DNA of 30,046 nucleotides from Neisseriales bacterium (GTDB taxonomy: Bacteria; Pseudomonadota; Gammaproteobacteria; Burkholderiales; UBA11063). The notes under the pieces were generated by a model. The model had not been told where the DNA came from, did not search any database, and was given only the letters and a program-made list of their open reading frames with translations. Below are positions 6,999-15,079 of this stretch, in pieces; the first letter of the stretch is position 1; each line of letters opens with the position of its first letter. The translations under genes were made by a program, and so were the position numbers. The stretch covers positions 1-30,046 of the forward strand of contig SSGY01000033.1 in NCBI GenBank assembly GCA_008017145.1. Reading direction: 5' to 3'.

Positions 6999-7526
6999 AT
7001 GTTGGAATTAATCCGCCACTATCAGAATCAGGACCCGGTGCGCCCGGGTTTCTGGGAAGTTATTTTAGTTTATCCTGGCTTTCATGCGACTTTATTGCAT
7101 CGGATTAGCCATCGCCTCTGGCAAGCAAAGTTTCGACTATTATCACGAATTTTGGCGCATTTCACACGCTGGATTACAGGAATTGAAATCCATCCAGCAG
7201 CTCAAATCGGCAATAATTTATTCATTGATCATGGCATGGGGATTGTGATCGGTGAAACAACAATTATTGGTAATAACGTTACTATTTTTCACGGTGTTAC
7301 ACTTGGTGGATTGGGAATCCCCTCAACTGCTAACAGTAAACGTCATCCAACAATCAGCGATAATGTAATTTTGGGAGCTGGAGCTAAGATATTAGGAAAC
7401 ACTACAATTTATGCAAACGCAAAAGTAGCACCTAATGCAGTTGTAATGCAAGATGTGCCAGCTTATGCAACTATTAGCCAGCCACCATCACGAATCATAA
7501 AATACGTAGATGACTGGGTAATTTAG
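6999..7526 (+). CDS. cysE: serine O-acetyltransferase, short form
   Basis: Transfers acetyl from acetyl-CoA to serine, giving the CysK substrate. The 175-aa protein is the short (EpsC-like) form lacking most of the N-terminal helical domain of the E. coli enzyme. Residues 62-150 are left-handed beta-helix hexapeptide repeats. The catalytic Asp77-His78 pair is in FIDHGMG and a second His98 in FHGVTLGG. The chain ends in isoleucine (DDWVI), the residue that enzymes of this family insert into the CysK active site to form the cysteine synthase complex, so complex formation is plausible. The ATG follows the cysK stop directly. Its stop overlaps the end of the convergent aminotransferase gene by four bases. 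Confidence 0.92.
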   Translation: MLELIRHYQNQDPVRPGFWEVILVYPGFHATLLHRISHRLWQAKFRLLSRILAHFTRWITGIEIHPAAQIGNNLFIDHGMGIVIGETTIIGNNVTIFHGVTLGGLGIPSTANSKRHPTISDNVILGAGAKILGNTTIYANAKVAPNAVVMQDVPAYATISQPPSRIIKYVDDWVI

Positions 7527-8611
7527 ATAAATTCTCTTACTGCCGCTACAATGCGATCCTGTGCCGCATGGTCTAGATAAGGATGCATAGGAAGACTGAC
7601 TACTTTAGCGGCAGTCCTTTCTGATACGGATAAATCTTGTCCATGATAATTATGTGTAAATATAGGTTGCTTATGCAGTGGAATCGGATAATGAACCGCA
7701 GTTGGAGTTTTGGCATTATTTAGATGTTTAATCAAACCATCGCGATCATCAACCATTAGTGTATATTGGGCATAAACTGACGTATTACCGGCGGCAATAA
7801 ATGGCGTTACACAGTTAGAATCTTTAAACAACTCATCGTAACGCGCAGCAATCTGTTCGCGCAATTTAACCTCATGAGCAAAAACTCGCATTTTTGCCAA
7901 CAAAATTCCAGCCTGTAAAGTGTCTAGCCTACCATTAAGCCCAAGCACAGCATGATGATAGCGCTTGTCTTGCCCATGTACTCGTATCCAACGAATTTTT
8001 TGCGCTAACTCATCGTTATTAGTAAAAATTGCGCCACCATCACCATAGCAGCCAAGTGGCTTAGATGGGAAAAAGCTGGTAGTTGCAATTGTAGTCAGAT
8101 TGCAAGATTGTTTACCTTGGTAAGTAGCACCAAAACTTTGCGCACCATCTTCAATCACTGCCAAATTATGTTTACTCGCAATAGCATTAATCGCATCATA
8201 ATCAGCACATTGGCCATACAAACTCACAGGAATAATTGCTTTTGTTTTCGCACTGATGGCAGCTTCGAGCTTGTTTGGATCAAGGTTATAAGTTTTCGCA
8301 TCAACATCAACAAATACTGGAACTGCGCCTAATAGCGCAACCATTGATGCTGTAGCAATAAAGGTAAATGCAGGTACAATAACCTCGTCCCCAGCTTTAA
8401 TATCTAATGCCATCAAAGCAATTAATAAGGCCTTAGTTCCATCACAGACCCCAATACAATGCTTGCTACCAGTGTAGACACTAAGCACCTGCTCCAACTG
8501 AGGGACTTTATCGCCCATGATATATTGCCCAGAATCCAGAACTTGATTAATCTCATTCAGGACATCATCTTTAATTAACTGATATTGTTTCTTTAAATCA
8601 ATAAACTGCAT
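7523..8611 (-). CDS. DegT/DnrJ/EryC1 sugar aminotransferase, WbpE/WlbC-like
   Basis: PLP-dependent aminotransferase of 362 aa that aminates a keto-sugar nucleotide. The start MQFIDLKKQY at 8611 matches the family N-terminus and has GGAAG just upstream. A longer frame to 8683 would overlap the preceding gene and adds 24 unrelated residues. The PLP lysine lies in SFFPSKPLGCYGDGG, and the IPVSLYGQCAD, EDGAQSFGATY and RVHGQDKRYHH blocks closely resemble WbpE of Pseudomonas, which makes the 3-amino group of UDP-2,3-diacetamido-glucuronate for surface polysaccharide. The substrate is therefore inferred, because no other sugar-nucleotide gene is nearby. It follows the cyclo-ligase by 14 bases and is probably cotranscribed with it. 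Confidence 0.88.
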   Translation of the reverse strand: MQFIDLKKQYQLIKDDVLNEINQVLDSGQYIMGDKVPQLEQVLSVYTGSKHCIGVCDGTKALLIALMALDIKAGDEVIVPAFTFIATASMVALLGAVPVFVDVDAKTYNLDPNKLEAAISAKTKAIIPVSLYGQCADYDAINAIASKHNLAVIEDGAQSFGATYQGKQSCNLTTIATTSFFPSKPLGCYGDGGAIFTNNDELAQKIRWIRVHGQDKRYHHAVLGLNGRLDTLQAGILLAKMRVFAHEVKLREQIAARYDELFKDSNCVTPFIAAGNTSVYAQYTLMVDDRDGLIKHLNNAKTPTAVHYPIPLHKQPIFTHNYHGQDLSVSERTAAKVVSLPMHPYLDHAAQDRIVAAVREFI

Positions 8612-8625
8612 CTTATCTTCCGTAT

Positions 8626-9177
8626 TTATGTAAATTTTAATAGTTGACACTCTGAGGCGAAATAATCCAAACGTAAATCCCATTCTTCACATGGAACTTG
8701 AGTTATTAATTGCTGATCATAACCAATGCCACATAATAATGGCGCCTCTTTGCGTCCAGCAAAAGTGCTATCGTAATATCCACCACCCTGACCAAGACGA
8801 TAACCGTGAATATCAACAGCTACTAAAGGTAGCAACACAAGGTCTAAATTATACCATTTTAATTCAGACACTAACTCATAATCTTCTGGATAGAAGATGT
8901 CTCGTGAGGTATTATCAAAAATCTGTTCAAAGCGCATAATTTTAGAACCACGTGTCGCGATTGGTGTAAATATGTTTTTACCACTTGCCATGCAATTGCG
9001 AATTACTGGATCTAAATTAAGTTCACTACCAGATGCATGATAAATAGCAATATTTTCTGCAATTGTCAATAATGGCTTCAATACCTCCAACAATTTATCA
9101 CCAGCCAGCACCGCATCTGCATGGCTAATTTGTGCACGTTTACTACGTATTAACTTGCGTAAATCGTTTTTATTCAT
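8626..9177 (-). CDS. 5-formyltetrahydrofolate cyclo-ligase
   Basis: ATP-dependent enzyme that returns 5-formyl-THF to the active folate pool as 5,10-methenyl-THF. The protein begins MNKNDLRKLIRSKR at 9177, the usual basic N-terminus, with GGAG ten bases upstream; an alternative ATG at 9201 adds eight residues and has no ribosome site. The glycine-rich nucleotide/substrate loop RLGQGGGYYDSTF and the preceding LVLLPLVAVD strand are diagnostic. At 183 aa the length is typical. Other one-carbon genes in the window are fmt and purU, though not in this operon. It lies between the aldehyde dehydrogenase (upstream, gap 57 bases) and the aminotransferase. Confidence 0.9.
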   Translation of the reverse strand: MNKNDLRKLIRSKRAQISHADAVLAGDKLLEVLKPLLTIAENIAIYHASGSELNLDPVIRNCMASGKNIFTPIATRGSKIMRFEQIFDNTSRDIFYPEDYELVSELKWYNLDLVLLPLVAVDIHGYRLGQGGGYYDSTFAGRKEAPLLCGIGYDQQLITQVPCEEWDLRLDYFASECQLLKFT

Positions 9178-9234
9178 CGTTGAGTAGCTCCAATTTATCA
9201 TAACTTAATAACGTCATGATAGCATAATATAAGT

Positions 9235-10599
9235 CTAACCAAGAAATTTTAGAAGTTTTAATTTCAATTTAGTATATGGAGGATATTTTGCTGCTAAATC
9301 AGGGAAACTGCTACTCTTAACCACTGACTTAGAATGTGTAAATACTTCAAAGCTATATTTCCCATGATAACAACCATTACCGCTAGACATTATTCCACCA
9401 AATGGCAAATTATGGTTAATAAAATGATAAAGACAATTATTAATACCTACTGCACCAGACTCGATCTCATGAGTAATCTTTTGATTTAGCTGTTCATCAT
9501 TACTAAAGAGATATAGAGCTAATGGATAACGATTAGCTTTAAGAATTGTAAACAACTCATTGTCATTATGATATTTAGCTAATGGAAGAATTGGACCAAA
9601 AATTTCTTCGTTCATTAATGGCGAATCTAAGGGTGGATTTTCAAGTAAAGTAAGACTTATTTTCAGCGCGGCACTATCGCAAACTCCACCAAAAATTATA
9701 TCCCCTAGCTCCAAATAACTTACCAAGCGCTCAAATTGACGTTGATTAATTATTTTGCCAAGCTGCTCAAAATTATCACCACCTAGCTCTTTTGCTGCTA
9801 TCAGTAGTTCTTTGATAAATTCGGTATAAATATCACGATGAATCAAAGCATAATCTGGCGCAATGCAGGTTTGTCCACAATTAAACAGCTTTCCCCAGAT
9901 TAAACGTTTGGCAGCAATCTTTAGGTTCGCACTTTTATCAATAATCGCTGGTGATTTACCACCTAGTTCTAAAGTATATGGAATTAATTTTTGCGCGCAG
10001 TAAGTAGCAATTTGACGACCGACTAAGCTTGAACCGGTAAAAAAGACATGATTAAAACCACCCTGTTCAATCAGTGCTGGAACAACTTGACTTCCGTCAC
10101 CTTCAGCAACTAAAAGATATTCTTCAGCAAAAAACTCACGCAGCATCTGACAAATAACGTTACTAGTATTACTGCTTATTTCCGAAGGTTTGACGACAAT
10201 ACAGTTACCAGCAGCAATTGCCCCAATGAGAGGAGCAATCAGGAGTTGAAATGGGTAGTTCCATGGCGCAATGATTAGTACGCAACCCAACGGAACTTTA
10301 ATGATTGAACTTTGTGAATAGAAAATACTTAGCGGCGATTTAACTTTTGTTTGACGCGCAAACTTACATAAGTTTTCTTGCATATAACCTATCTCTCTAT
10401 ATGCAAGACTTATTTCGCTACTATAACTCTCAAACTCCGACTTACCTAGATCAGCAGATAATGCATTATACAGTTGTGTTTCATATTTCTGGATTGCACA
10501 CTTTAATTGTGATAATTGCTGCAATCTAAATTTTAAATCGTGAGTAACTCCATTAGCGAAATACGCTCTCTGCCTTTCAAGCGTTAAGACATAGTCCAT
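9235..10599 (-). CDS. NAD(P)-dependent aldehyde dehydrogenase, ALDH3 type
   Basis: Oxidises an aldehyde to the acid. The 454-aa length and lack of the N-terminal extension fit the ALDH3 (fatty/coniferyl aldehyde) branch. Visible sites: APWNYPFQL (111-119, with the conserved Asn114), cofactor loop FFTGSSLVGR (186-195), general-base Glu211 in LELGGKSP and catalytic Cys245 in NCGQTCIAPDY. The C-terminal LPFGGIMSSGNGCYHG block also matches. A clear GGAG lies eight bases before the ATG. The last residues (LKLLKFLG) are a short basic hydrophobic tail, somewhat reminiscent of membrane-associated ALDH3 members but too short to call a membrane anchor. The natural substrate cannot be told from context. 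Confidence 0.92.
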   Translation of the reverse strand: MDYVLTLERQRAYFANGVTHDLKFRLQQLSQLKCAIQKYETQLYNALSADLGKSEFESYSSEISLAYREIGYMQENLCKFARQTKVKSPLSIFYSQSSIIKVPLGCVLIIAPWNYPFQLLIAPLIGAIAAGNCIVVKPSEISSNTSNVICQMLREFFAEEYLLVAEGDGSQVVPALIEQGGFNHVFFTGSSLVGRQIATYCAQKLIPYTLELGGKSPAIIDKSANLKIAAKRLIWGKLFNCGQTCIAPDYALIHRDIYTEFIKELLIAAKELGGDNFEQLGKIINQRQFERLVSYLELGDIIFGGVCDSAALKISLTLLENPPLDSPLMNEEIFGPILPLAKYHNDNELFTILKANRYPLALYLFSNDEQLNQKITHEIESGAVGINNCLYHFINHNLPFGGIMSSGNGCYHGKYSFEVFTHSKSVVKSSSFPDLAAKYPPYTKLKLKLLKFLG

Positions 10600-10664
10600 A
10601 TAAAAAGCTCCTCAAGTTTTTATGGTCGCAGCGTTTTTACTACTCAAAAGCTCACTAGACAATA

Positions 10665-11675
10665 TTATGGCGTTGTAATAGTGGTAGAACTATTACCACA
10701 ATTGTAAATATTTGTTGAACTAGACGGAGAAAAAGATGAAAATGACCCACCGTCGCATGCAGGTGAGTAGCTAGATCCATTCTGACATAAACCAGTAGAA
10801 TTACCCCCTGTGTAAGTAGAAGTTCCGGGTTTATCTTCTTGTGCCGTATGATCCAAAACACATGGTGTGCAAGTATGAGTATGCGTTGTTGATGTCAATA
10901 CACCTGAAGCATTGTAATGTGGCGTACTTGAATCGTTACAAGTATTACTATAATAAGATACAGTAACAGTCTTATTTTCATTTTTCGGATAAGTGCTACA
11001 GTTTGCATTACTATTAGGAGCACCACTACCATAGCTATTATTACTTTGATAAGTTCCATCGCTTAAGGATAATTCATTTCCACTGCATTGCCCTGTAGAA
11101 CTAGGAAGTCCATTATAGTTCCCAATTGGTTCAAAAGAGTTATTATCTGGATTTAAAATCATCGCAACACTACTACCAACAGAAGGAATTATCGTATTAA
11201 AATTATAACCACCTTGAGAAAAGGTAAACGGAATATTATTACGACAATTTGATGGCACATATTCATCTGCCAAACTCGTAGTATTATTTAATTTATTCGC
11301 ACATATCCACGTCATGCTTCCGCTTTCTGTTACCGAGGGCTTCATAAACAAAAGATTGGTCGGATAAGTTGCTATACTTCTAAACTTCAAATAAATTAAA
11401 CCGCCGCCATGAATTTCAATACTTTCAACATACGTTGAAGAATCATTATTACTGGTTAAATTTGCAACTGAATCTGGGAAATGTCCCTGAGATGCATAAT
11501 ATTCCATTACATCAGTTTTATATTGACTCATATACGCAAGACCTTCGGTAACTTTAGCGCGGATTGTATAATTTTGATAAGCAGGTACCGCTAATGCCGA
11601 GAGAACCCCAATAATTGCAACTGTAATCATTAATTCAATAATTGTAAAACCAAAAACCCTATTTTTTTTATGCAT
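10665..11675 (-). CDS. type IV pilin-like protein with Cys-rich C-terminal extension
   Basis: The N-terminus is a class III prepilin signal: MHKKNRVFG cut before Phe10 (FTIIELM), with Glu at mature position 5 and a 20-residue hydrophobic helix to about residue 33. Cys125 and Cys144 are placed like the usual D-region disulfide. An ordinary pilin would end near here; instead about 190 more residues follow, rich in Ser, Thr, Asn and Gly and containing eight further cysteines (197, 226, 246, 269, 272, 297, 307, 326). The even total of ten suggests disulfides in the periplasm or outside. It stands alone, without assembly genes, so it depends on a type IV pilus or type II secretion machine encoded elsewhere. 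It could be a major pilin, a minor pilin or a pilin-anchored adhesin. Confidence 0.8.
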   Translation of the reverse strand: MHKKNRVFGFTIIELMITVAIIGVLSALAVPAYQNYTIRAKVTEGLAYMSQYKTDVMEYYASQGHFPDSVANLTSNNDSSTYVESIEIHGGGLIYLKFRSIATYPTNLLFMKPSVTESGSMTWICANKLNNTTSLADEYVPSNCRNNIPFTFSQGGYNFNTIIPSVGSSVAMILNPDNNSFEPIGNYNGLPSSTGQCSGNELSLSDGTYQSNNSYGSGAPNSNANCSTYPKNENKTVTVSYYSNTCNDSSTPHYNASGVLTSTTHTHTCTPCVLDHTAQEDKPGTSTYTGGNSTGLCQNGSSYSPACDGGSFSSFSPSSSTNIYNCGNSSTTITTP

Positions 11676-11707
11676 ATTTATTATTCTAACAAAAAATTTA
11701 TCCCGAT

Positions 11708-11713
11708 ATTATA
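11708..11713 (-). promoter_or_regulatory. candidate -10 box of the pilin gene
   Basis: A perfect TATAAT on the minus strand lies 32 bases before the pilin ATG at 11675. No good -35 box is seen 16-18 bases further upstream, and no sigma54 motif (GG-N10-GC) of the kind common before pilin genes is visible. The rest of 11714-11924 shows no gene. Confidence 0.35.
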
Positions 11714-11924
11714 CAATAAAGTAATCAGTGTTAGGCTCATGAATTATCTAGCTAAGATGCAAATCAGAGACAATATAATGGTACACCACTTCACACACAA
11801 CAATATCAATAAACATTTTAGCCATTAAAGCGAAGCTTTTAGCAACATAAGTAACAATCTAAACAATTTAAAATAAAGCCATAGCTGTAGAGTCTATATT
11901 GGCTATCAAACATTTATTTACAAA

Positions 11925-11955
11925 AAAAGAGGTGCGTATAAATAGCACCTCTTTT
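11925..11955 (-). terminator. strong rho-independent terminator of the RND operon
   Basis: Perfect 11-bp stem, AAAAGAGGTGC (11925-11935) and GCACCTCTTTT (11945-11955), loop of nine bases. On the minus strand the stem is followed by an uninterrupted run of seven T, directly after the stop codon of the second RND gene at 11972. The plus strand also shows a T-rich tail, so it could work in both directions. Confidence 0.9.
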
Positions 11956-11971
11956 CTATTTTTTGAGATAA

Positions 11972-14900
11972 TTATTCCTCATCATCCTTGATATGTGTTT
12001 TCTTGCCCATGATAACCACAAAGAACAGTGGCACAAAGATAATTGAAATCAAAGTTGAGCCAAGCATCCCACCAATAATCCCAGTACCTACCGAATGCTC
12101 TGCATTTGAGTTTGCACCATGAGCAATCGCCAATGGCAATGCACCCAAGATAAATGCTAGTGAGGTCATAATAATTGGTCTAAACCGTTGCTTAGCAGCA
12201 ATTAATGCGGCATCAACCGTAGACATTCCCTCACGCCAATGTTCAATCGCAAACTCGGTAATCAAAATCGAATTCTTGGCGGAGAGCCCCAAGAGCGTAA
12301 TCAGACTAATCTGGAAGTACAAGTCATTATCTAAGCCACGCATAAACAAAATTGCACCCGCACCAAACAAAGCAAATGGAATCGCCATAATCACCACCAA
12401 CGGCAAGCGCCACATCTCAAATTGTCCAGCTAGTACCAAGAATATCATTACCATACCAAAAGCAAAGGCAAAGGCAGATGTTCCGCCACCACTATCTTGC
12501 TGATAACTTACACCATACCAAGTGTGGCTGTATTCTTTAGGTAAAATTTTATCTGCAGCTTGTGCCATGTCTTGCATAATCTGCGTTACAGTTATACCAT
12601 TTTTAGGCTCAACCACAATCTTAGTTGCCAAGTAATCATTAAAGCGCTCAATCACATCTGGTGAAGTTGTCATCGAGGTAGTCACTAAAGAATTGACAGG
12701 TACCATACTTTCATCAGCATTACGCACCCACAAATTATCCAATTTCTCAGGCGAATTTCGGTATTGATAATCACCCTGGATAGTTACCCAGAATAGATCA
12801 CCCATGCGATAGAAGTAATTAACCAAATCAGGTCCATAATTGGCTTCTAATGTATTGTATATATCCATCACCTGTAAACCATAGAATTTTGCCCGATTAA
12901 CATCAACTATTACGCTGTAAGCTTGATTATACGGATTAAAAATATAGTAACTACGTGAAACATCCGGATTTTTATTTAATTCATCAGTAATCGCCCGCGC
13001 GTACTTATCTAGCGCGTAATAATCACCGTTTACTTTATCCTGAATGTACATCTCAATACCATTGGTATTACTCAAACCATCAATTGCGGGTTGATTATAG
13101 GCGATAAAACGAGCATCTTTTTCAGTACTACCATATTTATTAGCCTCGTCAATCAATTGAGTAACATCGGCTTTACGCTCATCCCAATCAACCAAATCAG
13201 TAGTAACCGTTGCCACATTGGTTTTAATTGAACCGGCATGCAATTCATCAATCCCAATTAAACTGATTGTATTATCAACATTTTTCTTATCGCCAAGCAA
13301 ATGCGTAATATAACGATCAACTACCTTATTGGTACGTTCCACTGAAGCATTATTTGGCAAAGTAACTTGAGTTGTAAAGAATCCCTTATCTTCATTAGGA
13401 ATAAATCCAACTGGTAAAATAGCATAAATCAAACCAGTTAACATTAAAACACCAATAAATACGCCAATAAATGTCTTGCGCCATTTTAATAAGAAGGTTA
13501 CGGCATGGATATAAAGATTAGTAAATTTATCAAATAACTGATTAAACTTAACAAAAATCTTAAATTGATGCGTTTGATGGGTAGAATCTTTTAAGAAGAT
13601 GGCACACAATGCAGGAGTTAACGTCAATGCGACAATCCCCGATAAAACCACAGAAATTGCAATAGTTACCGCAAACTGCTGATATAAAATCCCGGTTAAT
13701 CCACCCAAAAATGCGGAAGGAATAAATGCGCAGCAAAGAACCAAGACAATAGCGATCAATGCACTTGCAACTTCTTCCATTGATTTAATACTTGCTTGTT
13801 TGGCACTGCATTTTTGCTGTTCCATAATCCGCTCGACATTCTCGATCACGACGATTGAGTCATCGACGACAATCCCGATGGAGAGAATTAGTCCAAATAA
13901 AGTTAGATTATTAATACTAAAACCTAAAGCATACATTCCACCGAAAGTACCGATTACCGCAACTGGAATCGTTAAAATCGGAATGATAGTTGCGCGCCAT
14001 TTTTGTAAGAATATGAATACTACCAATACCACGAGGATACAGGCATCGCGCAATGTATCTGCCACATTACTTAGCGCTTTTTTAATAAATTTAGTATTAT
14101 CAAATGAAACTTTATAAGTCATTCCATCTGGGAATTGACGTGATAATTTCTCCATTGTTTGCAAAATCGCAGTATGTGCTGCTAATTGATTAGCACTTGG
14201 ATCTAAATAAATCTGTAAGCCAATAGTTGAATCATGATTTAGTTTATTAATTGTATCATAGCTAAATGCACCCAGCTCTACTCGCGCAACATCTTTTAGC
14301 CTAATGTATTGCACACCTTGAGCTTTAATTACAATATTTTCAAATTGTTTCGGATCACTATAGTAGCTCTGACCGACCAAATTAATTGCCATTAAACTTC
14401 GTCCATCGGTTGGTGGCGTCGCTACCTGCCCCACTGCAACCTGAACGTTTTGCTCGTTAATTGCGTTTTCAACATCATTCAAAGTGAGACCTAATTTAGC
14501 TAATTTGTCAGGCTCTAACCAAATTCGCATTGAGTAGGTACGCGCACCAACCATCTCAACATCACCAACACCTTTTACACGTACTAATTCAGTATAAACC
14601 GCACGATAGGCATAGTTACTCAAATAAATCGGATCAATTCGTCCATCACCCTGCATTGACAATGACATCAGCAAATTCTGCGAGCTTTTGCGCATGGTTA
14701 CACCAAGGTTTTGTACTACTGTTGGTAACATTGGTAAGGCAGTATTTAAGCGATTTAATACATCCCCGATCACGGCATTTAAGTTAGTTCCCGTTGCAAA
14801 AGTTACCACAAGATTATAATCACCATTACCAGACATTACTGAATTCATATAAATCATGCCATTAGCACCATTTACCTGATCTTCAATCGGCGATGCAATT

Positions 14901-15079
14901 GTCTTTTGCACTGTTTCTGAGTTAGCACCTGGATAGTGAGCACTAATTGTAATTGTTGGTGGGGCAATATTCGGATACTCCGCTAATGGTAGATTAACAA
15001 TCGCTACCAGACCGCAAAGTACAATAATAATCGAAATTACCGATGAAAAAACCGGGTTATTAATAAAAAAACGTAACAT
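11972..15079 (-). CDS. RND (HAE1-type) efflux pump inner-membrane subunit, second of a pair
   Basis: A 1035-aa proton-driven multidrug exporter of the AcrB/MexB superfamily, acting in the inner membrane as a trimer with large periplasmic porter domains. Twelve membrane segments are expected: TM1 at about 10-30, TM2-6 at about 340-490, TM7 near 535-560 and TM8-12 in the last 170 residues. The proton-relay residues are present: Asp406-Asp407 in IGIVVDDSIVVIEN (TM4) and Lys935 in LGLSAKNSILI (TM10). The start overlaps the stop of the upstream RND gene by one base (TAATG), and GGAG lies nine bases upstream, indicating translational coupling. Like its partner it lacks a neighbouring adaptor or TolC-like gene. 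Substrates are unknown. Confidence 0.92.
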   Translation of the reverse strand: MLRFFINNPVFSSVISIIIVLCGLVAIVNLPLAEYPNIAPPTITISAHYPGANSETVQKTIASPIEDQVNGANGMIYMNSVMSGNGDYNLVVTFATGTNLNAVIGDVLNRLNTALPMLPTVVQNLGVTMRKSSQNLLMSLSMQGDGRIDPIYLSNYAYRAVYTELVRVKGVGDVEMVGARTYSMRIWLEPDKLAKLGLTLNDVENAINEQNVQVAVGQVATPPTDGRSLMAINLVGQSYYSDPKQFENIVIKAQGVQYIRLKDVARVELGAFSYDTINKLNHDSTIGLQIYLDPSANQLAAHTAILQTMEKLSRQFPDGMTYKVSFDNTKFIKKALSNVADTLRDACILVVLVVFIFLQKWRATIIPILTIPVAVIGTFGGMYALGFSINNLTLFGLILSIGIVVDDSIVVIENVERIMEQQKCSAKQASIKSMEEVASALIAIVLVLCCAFIPSAFLGGLTGILYQQFAVTIAISVVLSGIVALTLTPALCAIFLKDSTHQTHQFKIFVKFNQLFDKFTNLYIHAVTFLLKWRKTFIGVFIGVLMLTGLIYAILPVGFIPNEDKGFFTTQVTLPNNASVERTNKVVDRYITHLLGDKKNVDNTISLIGIDELHAGSIKTNVATVTTDLVDWDERKADVTQLIDEANKYGSTEKDARFIAYNQPAIDGLSNTNGIEMYIQDKVNGDYYALDKYARAITDELNKNPDVSRSYYIFNPYNQAYSVIVDVNRAKFYGLQVMDIYNTLEANYGPDLVNYFYRMGDLFWVTIQGDYQYRNSPEKLDNLWVRNADESMVPVNSLVTTSMTTSPDVIERFNDYLATKIVVEPKNGITVTQIMQDMAQAADKILPKEYSHTWYGVSYQQDSGGGTSAFAFAFGMVMIFLVLAGQFEMWRLPLVVIMAIPFALFGAGAILFMRGLDNDLYFQISLITLLGLSAKNSILITEFAIEHWREGMSTVDAALIAAKQRFRPIIMTSLAFILGALPLAIAHGANSNAEHSVGTGIIGGMLGSTLISIIFVPLFFVVIMGKKTHIKDDEE

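Noticed and set aside
8612..8683. N-terminal extension of the sugar aminotransferase
   Set aside because: It overlaps the end of the cyclo-ligase gene, has no family similarity and ignores the good GGAAG site before the ATG at 8611.
9178..9234. Possible 6S RNA gene beside the 5-formyl-THF cyclo-ligase, as in many proteobacteria
   Set aside because: The gap to the aldehyde dehydrogenase gene is far too short for a 6S RNA of about 180 nt.
11827..11839. AAAGC-GAA-GCTTT hairpin between pilin and RND genes as a terminator
   Set aside because: Only five pairs and no T tract; the strong terminator at 11925-11955 explains the end of the RND transcript.
13800..14117. 105-codon open frame antisense to the second RND gene
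   Set aside because: It is a shadow of the strongly conserved pump sequence on the other strand, without ribosome site or recognisable domain.
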